From Homoserinimonas sp. (GTDB taxonomy: Bacteria; Actinomycetota; Actinomycetes; Actinomycetales; Microbacteriaceae), in NCBI GenBank assembly GCA_023957835.1, contig JAMLGP010000001.1, positions 551,575-615,574 of the forward strand: a stretch of DNA of 64,000 nucleotides, in the 5' to 3' direction. Both the position numbers and the translations under genes were made by a program. The notes below the pieces were generated by a model. It saw only the letters and a program-made list of their open reading frames with translations. It was not told where the DNA came from and ran no database searches. Below, in pieces: positions 27,809-36,108 of this stretch (its first letter is position 1; each line of letters starts with the position of its first letter).

Positions 27809-28549
27809 ATGCCAATGAAAGCCAGCCCCGAGGATCAATTGATCCTTTTGGACCTGCAGGCGATCGACACCCAGTTGAGTCAGGTGAACCACAGAGCCAA
27901 TTCCTTGCCCGAGACCGCGCTAATTGCCGACCTGAACTCGCAAATCGAGGCTGCACGAAGGATTCAGGCAGTACACCAGGGAGAAGTCGAAGACTCTAAA
28001 GCCGAGCTTTCGAGGATCGAAGCGGATGTCGAGGTGGTTGAGACTCGGATCGCGAGGGATGTCGAAAGGCTCGAGGCGACATCCTCGGTCAAAGATGTCG
28101 CTGGGCTGGAAACCGAACTCGCCGCCCTGCGCGGAAGGCTGAGCGACCTCGAGGATATGCAGCTGGTTGTAATGGAGCGCATCGAAGAGCAGGAAAAGAC
28201 AGCCGGAACTTCAGCGGCCGAGGTGCAGGAACTAGAAGCCAAGCTCAGCGAGGCTGAGGCAGGCAAGGCGAAGGCGCTTTCAGGCTTTTCAAGCGAAACG
28301 GATCACCTGAAGGCGAACAGGGCAGAAATCACCGCAAAGATTCCGGGCGAACTGCTTGCCCTTTACGAGAAGCAAAGGGAGCGCTACGGAGTCGGCGCCT
28401 CACTGCTCGAGCGCGGAATTTCAAGCGCGAGCGGGGTAAAGCTCACCGAGAGTGATCTGGCTGAGATCCGAGCGGCCGCCGCAGACGATGTCCTGCTTTG
28501 CCCGGACAGCAATGCGATTCTGGTAAGAACCGCCCAGTCGGGACTCTGA
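27809..28549 (+). CDS. Coiled-coil CT398/DUF164-like protein with degenerate zinc ribbon
   Basis: 246 residues. Most of the protein is a long antiparallel coiled coil (LSQVNHRANSLPE..., RLEATSSVKDVAGLETELAALRGRL in parts). The C-terminus is where relatives have a zinc ribbon with two CxxC pairs (CxGC...CPxCxRILVR); here the first pair is absent (ERGISSASGVKL) and the second is LCPDSNAILVR, so only one Cys of four remains. The family is often encoded between a Nif3-like protein and RNase H as here, and its role is unknown. Zinc is probably not bound. Confidence 0.85.
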   Translation: MPMKASPEDQLILLDLQAIDTQLSQVNHRANSLPETALIADLNSQIEAARRIQAVHQGEVEDSKAELSRIEADVEVVETRIARDVERLEATSSVKDVAGLETELAALRGRLSDLEDMQLVVMERIEEQEKTAGTSAAEVQELEAKLSEAEAGKAKALSGFSSETDHLKANRAEITAKIPGELLALYEKQRERYGVGASLLERGISSASGVKLTESDLAEIRAAAADDVLLCPDSNAILVRTAQSGL

Positions 28550-28565
28550 GGCGGCGGGCCAAGGC

Positions 28566-28988
28566 ATGCGCGAGCTAATCATCGAGGCAGACGGCGGTTC
28601 TCGTGGAAATCCGGGTCAGGCGGGGAGCGGTTCGGTGGTAATTGACGCCGCAACCGGACAGGTACTCGCCACGGTGGGGCGGTACCTCGGCATCGTTTCG
28701 AATAACGTCGCGGAATACACTGCCCTCATCGAGGGAGTGCGCAGGGCACTCAAAATCGACCCGGACGCGAGCCTGCACGTGCGAATGGACTCGAAGCTCG
28801 TGGTCGAGCAAATGTCCGGCAGGTGGAAGATCAAGCACCCGGACATGGCAGAACTGGCAGCGGTTGCCCGGCAGGAGCTAATTGGTACTCCGGTGAAGTT
28901 CGAGTGGATCCCCAGAGAAAAGAACAAGCGTGCGGATGCCGCAGCCAATCGGGCAATGGACCTTCAGTCGGACTTCGAAGCACCGTAG
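28566..28988 (+). CDS. Ribonuclease H-like protein (RNase HI family)
   Basis: 140 residues. The four acidic catalytic residues are visible: Asp in EADGGSRGNPG, Glu in NNVAEYTALIEG, Asp in VRMDSKLVVEQM and Asp in NKRADAAANRAM. It removes RNA from RNA-DNA hybrids in the cytosol using magnesium. In many Actinobacteria this domain is fused to an acid phosphatase-like domain (RnhC type); here it stands alone. It follows the coiled-coil gene by 16 bases. The start ATG 28566 encodes MRELIIEADGG. Confidence 0.92.
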   Translation: MRELIIEADGGSRGNPGQAGSGSVVIDAATGQVLATVGRYLGIVSNNVAEYTALIEGVRRALKIDPDASLHVRMDSKLVVEQMSGRWKIKHPDMAELAAVARQELIGTPVKFEWIPREKNKRADAAANRAMDLQSDFEAP

Positions 28989-28998
28989 ACTCGATTGC

Positions 28999-29377
28999 GA
29001 ATGGGTCGGCAAGACGGTCGCGTCGCGCAGAAATACGCGCCGAGGAACGTCCGGGCTCCGCAGGGCAGGGCGGTGGGTAACTCCCACCCGGAGCAATCCG
29101 CGAGAAAGTGCAACAGAAAGCAGACCGCCGGCGGCTTCGGCCGCAGGTAAGGGTGAAACGGTGGTGTAAGAGACCACCAGCGACTCGAGTGATCGAGTCG
29201 GCTAGGTAAACCTCGCCCGGAGCAAGATCAACAGGGAACGCCAAGGTGGCCCGCCAAGTTCCCGGGTAGATCGCTGGAGGATTGCGGCAACGCAATCCCG
29301 AGATAGATGGCCGTCCAGCGCCGAGAAGCTTTGGCTAATCGGCGTCAACAGAACCCGGCGTATCAGCCGGCCCATTC
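28999..29377 (+). ncRNA. rnpB: RNase P RNA
   Basis: The 5' conserved block GAGGAACGTCCGGGCTCC, the ACAGAAAGCAGACCGCC element, GTAAGGGTGAAACGGTGG and the 3' GATAGATGGCCGTCC with ACAGAACCCGGCGTATCAGCC are all present in order. The ends pair as helix P1: 28999-29010 with 29366-29377, with one G-T pair. This is the catalytic RNA that matures tRNA 5' ends, in the type A form with the actinobacterial GAACGTCC variant. It begins just after the RNase H gene. Confidence 0.96.
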
Positions 29378-29389
29378 ACACTCCTCGGG

Positions 29390-29409
29390 AGCGGGCGATT
29401 CAGCCCGCT
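29390..29409. terminator. Hairpin shared by rnpB and ppgK ends
   Basis: AGCGGGC (29390-29396) pairs perfectly with 29403-29409 around a six-base loop. It lies 13 bases after rnpB and contains the last codons of the convergent ppgK gene. There is no T-run on either strand. Confidence 0.5.
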
Positions 29410-30146
29410 GCAAGCGAAGCTGCGCCGATTATTCCGGCGTTGTTTTTGAGCATTGCCGGCAGGATTTCCGTCTGAAGCTCAAGCAGGGGAAGGAAGTCTC
29501 CGGCATCCTTTGACACTCCGCCGCCGATGAGAAAGAGATCGGGGGAGAGCAGCAGCTCCAGGTGTTCGTAATACCTCTGCAGGCGCTCCGCCCACTCTTT
29601 CCAGCTGAGGTCCTTCTCGTCCTTGACCGAGGCTGCTGCGAGCTTCTCCGCCTCCTTGCCGTCGATCTCCAGGTGTCCAAGCTCGGAATTCGGGATGAGG
29701 ACCCCGTTATAAATCAACGCACTGCCGATCCCGGTGCCGAGAGTCGTGAGCACGGTGAGACCGTCGCGGCCGGAGGCTGCACCGTAGCGCAGTTCGCCGA
29801 TGCCGGCGGCATCCGCATCATTCACAAAGTGGATGTCCCGCTTGAGCCGCTGCTCGAAGAGTTTTTCGGCTTCGAGCCCGATCCACTTCTTCGAAATATT
29901 GGCGGCTGACATCGTGCAGCCATTCCGAATGATCGCTGGAAAACAAACCCCTACCGCCACGTCATCTTCCAGTCCATCGAATCTTTCGAAGAGTTCGACC
30001 ACGGTGTCGAGTATGTCTTCGGGCTCCCCGCCTTGCGGGGTATCGATCCGTTCGCGGTCCGAAAGCAGATCGCCCTTTCGACAATCGACTACCGCTCCCT
30101 TGATTCCGCTTCCGCCGATATCAATTCCGATTGCGGCATCGGTCAT
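29400..30146 (-). CDS. ppgK: Polyphosphate glucokinase
   Basis: 248 residues of the ROK family. DIGGSGIKGAVVD is the phosphate motif near the N-terminus, followed by a catalytic Asp in FVNDADAAGIGE and the TTLGTGIGSALI loop. GHLEIDGKEAEKLA replaces the zinc-binding GHxxxxxxGxxCxCGxxGC of other ROK kinases, as in polyphosphate-using enzymes of Actinobacteria. The enzyme phosphorylates glucose from polyphosphate (and ATP). It is convergent with rnpB. Confidence 0.93.
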   Translation of the reverse strand: MTDAAIGIDIGGSGIKGAVVDCRKGDLLSDRERIDTPQGGEPEDILDTVVELFERFDGLEDDVAVGVCFPAIIRNGCTMSAANISKKWIGLEAEKLFEQRLKRDIHFVNDADAAGIGELRYGAASGRDGLTVLTTLGTGIGSALIYNGVLIPNSELGHLEIDGKEAEKLAAASVKDEKDLSWKEWAERLQRYYEHLELLLSPDLFLIGGGVSKDAGDFLPLLELQTEILPAMLKNNAGIIGAASLAAG

Positions 30147-30240
30147 TGCGATTCTCTTCTCTGTTTCTGGAGGGGCCGGGCGACTCGCCGCGAGGAGTGC
30201 TCGGGCTTAAGATCGATTTTAGGCTGAGCGGGAGGTGCCC

Positions 30241-30420
30241 ATGACCGAGTGGTGGTTCAACTCGCGGACAGGCGAGGTCGAGGAGGGACCGCAATCCCTC
30301 TCGTTGGATCGGATAGGTCCGTTCAAGTCCAGAGAAGAAGCTTCTCGCGCCCTCGAGATCATTTCGCAGCGTGCCCGCGATTGGGCCGAAGAGGATCAGG
30401 CAGACTGGGATGACGACTAG
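30241..30420 (+). CDS. Small SPOR-like conserved protein
   Basis: 59 residues from ATG 30241, with GGGAGGT a few bases upstream; a GTG at 30235 overlaps that site and is rejected. MTEWWFNSRTGEVEEGPQS then DRIGPFKSREEASRAL, and the acidic C-terminus WAEEDQADWDDD, recall short actinobacterial proteins annotated as SPOR-domain proteins. No signal peptide. It is divergent from ppgK. Confidence 0.85.
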   Translation: MTEWWFNSRTGEVEEGPQSLSLDRIGPFKSREEASRALEIISQRARDWAEEDQADWDDD

Positions 30421-30453
30421 GCGCCAGAGCGCTCCGTACACTCAGTGTGCCGG

Positions 30454-30651
30454 TCAAATCAACCCCTGGTCGAGCATTGCATTTGCAACTCTCAGGAATG
30501 CCGCTGAGTTCGCTCCGACAACGTAGTCTCCTGGGTGCTCGTAGCGTTCAGCCGCCTGCAAAGCCGCCGAGTGGATGTCGACCATTATCGACCCCCTTGG
30601 AGGGAATCGCTCGACCTTATCCAGACACTCGGTTCGGGAAAGGGTAGGCAT
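30454..30651 (-). pseudogene. Detached copy of the glutamate dehydrogenase C-terminus
   Basis: The last 45 residues of this 65-codon frame differ from the end of gdhA (32351-33700) at two positions only. The preceding 20 codons are unrelated. Within the 130-base matching segment nine of ten differences from gdhA are synonymous. An ATG with GGAAAG upstream could give a 65-residue product, but it would be a dehydrogenase fragment without a catalytic part. It marks one edge of the islet between this copy and gdhA. Confidence 0.85.
30463..30592 (-). repeat. gdhA-tail direct repeat, detached copy
   Basis: 130 bases aligned without gaps to 32360-32489, with ten mismatches. The mismatches cluster toward the gene's 3' end; the last 61 bases, up to ATTATCGAC, contain just one mismatch. 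Similarity ends abruptly on both sides. Confidence 0.9.
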
Positions 30652-30688
30652 TATCGTCTTTCCGATTTACTCTCTTAGGAGGCCAACA

Positions 30689-30745
30689 ATGAGTCGGCTG
30701 AACGAGTTCCCCCAATCGGAGTGCCCTTTCGTCGGTTCCAGTTAG
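30689..30745 (+). CDS. Possible 18-residue peptide ORF
   Basis: AGGAGG stands six bases before ATG 30689, an unusually good ribosome-binding site for so short a frame (MSRLNEFPQSECPFVGSS, then TAG). It lies between the detached gdhA tail and the inhibitor-like gene. It could be a leader peptide, a remnant of a deleted gene or chance. Confidence 0.25.
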   Translation: MSRLNEFPQSECPFVGSS

Positions 30746-30781
30746 GCCAACAAGTTTCAACTAGGAAGGGACGGTGCAGGG

Positions 30782-31297
30782 ATGTATTCAATCTCAACTC
30801 TCGAGACGGCGAATGTTCCACGGGTTCGATCTCATTGGATTAGCACATCCCGCCAAGAGCGACTATCGAGTCTTAGCCAAGTCCTCTTATTCGTAAGTGC
30901 TGTAACGCTGCTAGTTCTGACTTCGGGGACTGCGGCACTCGGGGCCGCATATGACGGTAACTGTGACTCCGACGAAGTGTGTGTATATAACACAGCGGGG
31001 TATAGCGCGCCCTATTCTGATCTGCCAGCGAACTATCCCGACATGAGTGGCTGGCCTGCCATCCATACCTATAATGTCCCGGATGTGTGTAATAGCCCCC
31101 TTGCCCTGACTTACCCACTAGTCACCTGGTGTCAGTTGAATGACACCATTAGCTCTGTCAAGAATCTCTCATATAGTCGTGATCTCCGTATTTACACCAA
31201 CGCCAACTACACGGGTTCTAGCCAATTCATTGGGACACGAACCTTCGTCAGCCAAGTTACATACAACGATCAAACAAGCTCGTTGAAGTGGTTCTGA
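30782..31297 (+). CDS. Exported peptidase inhibitor I36-like protein
   Basis: 171 residues. A long N-terminal extension and a hydrophobic signal segment (VLLFVSAVTLLVLTSGTAAL) precede the mature part. The mature domain starts YDGNCDSDEVCVYN and has NDTISSVKNLSYS and LRIYTNANYTGSSQFIG, the beta-crystallin-like pattern of family I36 inhibitors of secreted metalloproteases (SMPI type). Four cysteines would form disulfides outside the cell. Its target is unknown. It overlaps the open frame of the next gene and sits within the gdhA-tail islet. Base use is poorer in G and C than in the core around it. Confidence 0.72.
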   Translation: MYSISTLETANVPRVRSHWISTSRQERLSSLSQVLLFVSAVTLLVLTSGTAALGAAYDGNCDSDEVCVYNTAGYSAPYSDLPANYPDMSGWPAIHTYNVPDVCNSPLALTYPLVTWCQLNDTISSVKNLSYSRDLRIYTNANYTGSSQFIGTRTFVSQVTYNDQTSSLKWF

Positions 31298-31308
31298 GAG
31301 GTGTGACC

Positions 31309-32280
31309 ATGTTGACGAATAATAAGAAGAAGATAATTGCGGTATTGGCCGGTCTCGGCGTCGCTGTTCTATGCACGGGCGTCCTTTCGGCAGCCACGTT
31401 CTCACCCAAGTTGGTCGGGTTCAATGATGAGCCGAACCTAACGGCTATCCCGACGATCACAACTCCAGGCGATATCAGGCTTCCTCTGGACACGTATCTT
31501 CCTACTGCTGAAGCAATCCGAACCATGCAGCATGGCGTCTACGAAGCAGTAGCCAATTGCATGACGGGATTTGGTCTCGACTTCGAAGTTCAGCCCGTCT
31601 GGTACCAGACGGTATCGATGTTCCCTGTAGACGGCAGCGAGTTCACAAACGCAGGGCTTTACGGCCTGCTCGATGCAGAACACGCGGTGCATGACGGCTA
31701 CCACGCGGGCCCCACGACAGTGGAAGGGGTTGAGTCAGCCCGTCGACAGGCCGAGGAAGAGGCGGAGTCGTGGCAGAACCTTCCCGACGATTACCTGAAC
31801 GTGCTGGGTGCGGAGTCTGGCGGCGGTACCTATGCCGGCAAAGCGATCCCCCAGGGCGGCTGCTTTCAGGCAGGTAAGCTCCAAGTTGAGGGATCGGGGA
31901 TCGAACTCCTTCGGCTCTATGAGGAGATCAGTTCACAGTCCTGGACGTCGGCATCCCAGGACAGCAGGGTGCATTCTGTGTTCGCGGCATGGAGTGAGTG
32001 CATGGCGCGCGCAGGCTATTCATACCAGTCGCCGTGGGAGGCAAACGACGATCGCCGCTGGGGTACGGCAACCGTATCGCAATTGGAGATCGAAACAGCA
32101 GTCGCCGACGTAAATTGCAAAATGCAGACCAATCTCGCAGGTATCTACTCGGCCGTTCAAAGCGCCTATGAGCGCAGGCTCATCGAAGAGCATGCCGGGG
32201 AGCTCAATTCCGCAGTGAACAGTTTCCAACGTGCGGTCGAGAGAGCCGAGGCAATACTTTCTGCAAACGCGAACAGGTGA
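31309..32280 (+). CDS. Exported protein of unknown function
   Basis: About 323 residues from ATG 31309, with GAGAGGTG upstream; the frame opens at 31288 inside the previous gene. An N-terminal signal segment follows three Lys (KKKIIAVLAGLGVAVLCTGVLSAAT); a typical lipobox is not clear. The rest is soluble, with CMTGFGLDFEVQPVWY, a middle GGCFQAGKL, and WSECMARAGYSYQSPWEA near the C-terminus followed by a helical tail. I recall similar proteins from Streptomyces and relatives as conserved hypothetical secreted proteins. It is the second gene of the islet, just after the inhibitor-like gene, so the two are probably co-transcribed. Confidence 0.7.
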   Translation: MLTNNKKKIIAVLAGLGVAVLCTGVLSAATFSPKLVGFNDEPNLTAIPTITTPGDIRLPLDTYLPTAEAIRTMQHGVYEAVANCMTGFGLDFEVQPVWYQTVSMFPVDGSEFTNAGLYGLLDAEHAVHDGYHAGPTTVEGVESARRQAEEEAESWQNLPDDYLNVLGAESGGGTYAGKAIPQGGCFQAGKLQVEGSGIELLRLYEEISSQSWTSASQDSRVHSVFAAWSECMARAGYSYQSPWEANDDRRWGTATVSQLEIETAVADVNCKMQTNLAGIYSAVQSAYERRLIEEHAGELNSAVNSFQRAVERAEAILSANANR

Positions 32281-32350
32281 TTCCGCTTGTGGATGCTGCA
32301 GAGGACTTGTCCTGTAGCTAATAGCGACCGCTACTGGAGAAGAACCATCG

Positions 32351-33709
<1,359 letters not shown>

Positions 33710-33829
33710 TCAATTCGATTGAATGAATGGCGCACCCGAACACCGCACGCTCGTGGGCGGGCATTCCCGGCATCCTCGGCGGAATGTGCGATCGGAGAGA
33801 AGCTGATCGAACCTCAAACCTCTGGATTG

Positions 33830-33835
33830 ATTATA
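33830..33835 (-). promoter_or_regulatory. Consensus -10 (TATAAT) upstream of gdhA
   Basis: Reading leftwards, a perfect TATAAT lies 130 bases before the gdhA start. No good -35 is found at 16-18 bases. If used, it gives a leader of roughly 120 bases. Confidence 0.35.
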
Positions 33836-33867
33836 GAAGTCAGTTACGGCCTGCCCGTGGAATATTG

Positions 33868-34707
33868 CTATTCGTAATTGTGTTCGGGCGCTGGATAGGC
33901 ACCGCTCGCAACCTCGGCTCTGAACTCTCCAACCGCATTAGTGAGCACTTCGGCCAGATTCGCGTACTGTTTCACGAACTTCGGGATGCGACCGGTCGAA
34001 AAGCCCGCCCAATCGGTCCAGACGAGCAACTGGCCGTCGACATCGGGACCCGCCCCAACCCCGATCGTTGGGATTTTGAGCTCCTTTGTCACCTGGGCTG
34101 CCGAGGTTGCCGGGACCATTTCGAGTACGACTGCGAACGCCCCCGCATCTTCTACAGCGTGGGCATCTGCGAGCAACTGCGCTACGGCATCCCCCCTGCC
34201 CTGAATCAGGTGCCCGCCGAGGCCGTGCTCGCTTTGCGGAGTGAAACCGATGTGCGCCATTACCGGGATGCCTGCGCTGACAATTCGTTTGATTTGCTTG
34301 GCACTGCGCTCTCCGCCTTCGAGCTTGACCGCGTGTGCGCCGGTTTCCTTCATGAATCGGAACGCGGTGTGCAGCGCTTCCTCTGGCCCGGTCTCGTAGG
34401 AACCGAAGGGCATGTCTGCGACAACGAATGCCCTGCTGACCGCGTTTGCGACCGCCCGAGTCAGCGGAATGAGTTCGTCAACCGTTACCGGGAGGGTCGT
34501 ATCGAAGCCGAGGACGTTGTTTCCCGCTGAATCGCCGACCAGAAGGAAGTCAATTCCGGCCCGATCGAAGATCGTTGCACTCAACTGGTCGTAGCTGGTG
34601 AGGCCGGTGATTTTGATCCCGTTTTCCTTGGCAGACTGGAAGTGCCTGGTTCTAACCCGCTTTAGATTTGCCTGAGCGGCTACTGCCTCCGCTGTCGGTT
34701 CGCTCAT
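33868..34707 (-). CDS. panB: 3-methyl-2-oxobutanoate hydroxymethyltransferase
   Basis: 279 residues. ITGLTSYDQLSATIFDRAGIDFLLVGDS gives the TIM-barrel start and metal-binding Asp; family motifs MPFGSYETGPEEAL, KLEGG, MAHIGFTPQSEH and GAGPDVDGQLLVWTD follow. The enzyme makes ketopantoate from 2-ketoisovalerate for pantothenate and CoA. It is divergent from glnA2 with 56 bases between, and stands in the same panB-glnA2-glnE neighbourhood as in mycobacteria. Confidence 0.95.
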   Translation of the reverse strand: MSEPTAEAVAAQANLKRVRTRHFQSAKENGIKITGLTSYDQLSATIFDRAGIDFLLVGDSAGNNVLGFDTTLPVTVDELIPLTRAVANAVSRAFVVADMPFGSYETGPEEALHTAFRFMKETGAHAVKLEGGERSAKQIKRIVSAGIPVMAHIGFTPQSEHGLGGHLIQGRGDAVAQLLADAHAVEDAGAFAVVLEMVPATSAAQVTKELKIPTIGVGAGPDVDGQLLVWTDWAGFSTGRIPKFVKQYANLAEVLTNAVGEFRAEVASGAYPAPEHNYE

Positions 34708-34763
34708 GCAGGCAGTCTAGCCACTAGCCTGATAATCGGCACCGAATCAAAGCTGGAGGGGCA

Positions 34764-36104
34764 ATGGACAAACAGCGCGACTTCGTACTGCGCACCATTG
34801 AAGAGCGCGGAGTCAAGTTCGTTCGGCTTTGGTTCACCGATGTCATCGGTACCCTCAAGTCGGTAGCAATCGCTCCGGCAGAGGTTGAAGGCGCATTCGC
34901 CGAGGGGGTCGGAGTAGACGGTTCGGCAATCGAGGGACTGACCAGGCTGTTCGAGGCGGATGTCCTGCTCAATCCGGATCCCGCAACCTTCCAGATTCTT
35001 CCGTGGCGCGGCGAGGTTGACCCGACTGCGAGGATGTTCTGCGACATCAGCACCCCTGACGGCGAACCGGCGGTTGCCGATCCTCGAAACGTGATGAAGC
35101 GCACCCTCGCAAGGGCGGCAGATAAAGGGTTCACCTTCTACACCCATCCGGAGATCGAGTTCTACCTGCTAAAGAGTTCCAAGCTCGACGAGAACGGCCG
35201 ACCGGTACCGGTCGATTCGGCAGGCTATTTCGACAATGTGCCCGGCGGAACGGCTCACGATTTTAGGCGCCGCTCGGTGCGGATGCTCGAAGACCTCGGA
35301 ATATCGGTCGAATTCAGCCACCACGAGGGTGGCCCCGGCCAGAACGAAATCGACCTTCGCTACGCCGACGGGCTCACGACCGCTGACAACATCATGACGT
35401 TCCGCACCGTGGTCAAGGAAGTTGCGATTGAGCAGGGGGTCTACGCGACCTTTATGCCAAAGCCCTTCTCTGAGCATCCGGGATCCGGAATGCACACCCA
35501 CATGTCTCTTTTCGAGGGGGACACCAATGCGTTCTTCGAGGCAGGGGCGGAGTATCAGCTCTCCAAAGTGGGCAGACAATTCATCGCGGGACTGCTAAGA
35601 CATGCTCCGGAAATCACCGCGGTCACAAACCAGTATGTGAACTCCTACAAGCGCTTATGGGGCGGGGGAGAAGCCCCGAGCTTCGTTTGCTGGGGACACA
35701 ACAACCGCTCCGCACTGATTCGGGTTCCGCTCTACAAGCCGAGCAAGGGCCAGAGTTCGAGAATCGAATACCGAGCCCTGGACTCAGCCGCCAACCCCTA
35801 CCTCGCCTACTCGCTAATTCTGGCTGCTGGCCTCAAGGGAATTGAAGAGGGCTATGAACTCCCTGCCGAAGCCGAAGACAACGTCTGGAATCTGACTGAT
35901 TCCGAACGAAAGGCGCTCGGGTTCCATCCGCTGCCGGCAAGCCTTGACCATGCAACTGCCATCATGGAGGGTTCCGAGCTAGTCGCTGAAACTCTGGGGG
36001 AGCAGGTCTTCAACTACGTACTGCTCAACAAACGCCGCGAATGGACTGCCTACCGTTCCCAGGTGACTCCGTTCGAACTTGAGAACAATCTGGAAGCACT
36101 TTGA
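34764..36104 (+). CDS. glnA2: Glutamine synthetase, GlnA2-type
   Basis: 446 residues with GSI motifs: the Asp region DGSAIEGL, NEIDLRYADGLTTADNI, HPGSGMHTHMSLF and QSSRIEYRALDSAANPYLA. At the place of the adenylylation NLYDLP of GlnA1, this protein has NVWNLT, so the Tyr is Trp and it should not be a target of GlnE. Mycobacterial GlnA2 next to glnE shows the same feature. It ligates ammonium and glutamate with ATP, though some paralogues favour other amines. GGAGGGG precedes the ATG. The gene is followed by glnE. Confidence 0.93.
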   Translation: MDKQRDFVLRTIEERGVKFVRLWFTDVIGTLKSVAIAPAEVEGAFAEGVGVDGSAIEGLTRLFEADVLLNPDPATFQILPWRGEVDPTARMFCDISTPDGEPAVADPRNVMKRTLARAADKGFTFYTHPEIEFYLLKSSKLDENGRPVPVDSAGYFDNVPGGTAHDFRRRSVRMLEDLGISVEFSHHEGGPGQNEIDLRYADGLTTADNIMTFRTVVKEVAIEQGVYATFMPKPFSEHPGSGMHTHMSLFEGDTNAFFEAGAEYQLSKVGRQFIAGLLRHAPEITAVTNQYVNSYKRLWGGGEAPSFVCWGHNNRSALIRVPLYKPSKGQSSRIEYRALDSAANPYLAYSLILAAGLKGIEEGYELPAEAEDNVWNLTDSERKALGFHPLPASLDHATAIMEGSELVAETLGEQVFNYVLLNKRREWTAYRSQVTPFELENNLEAL

Positions 36105-36108
36105 GCGA

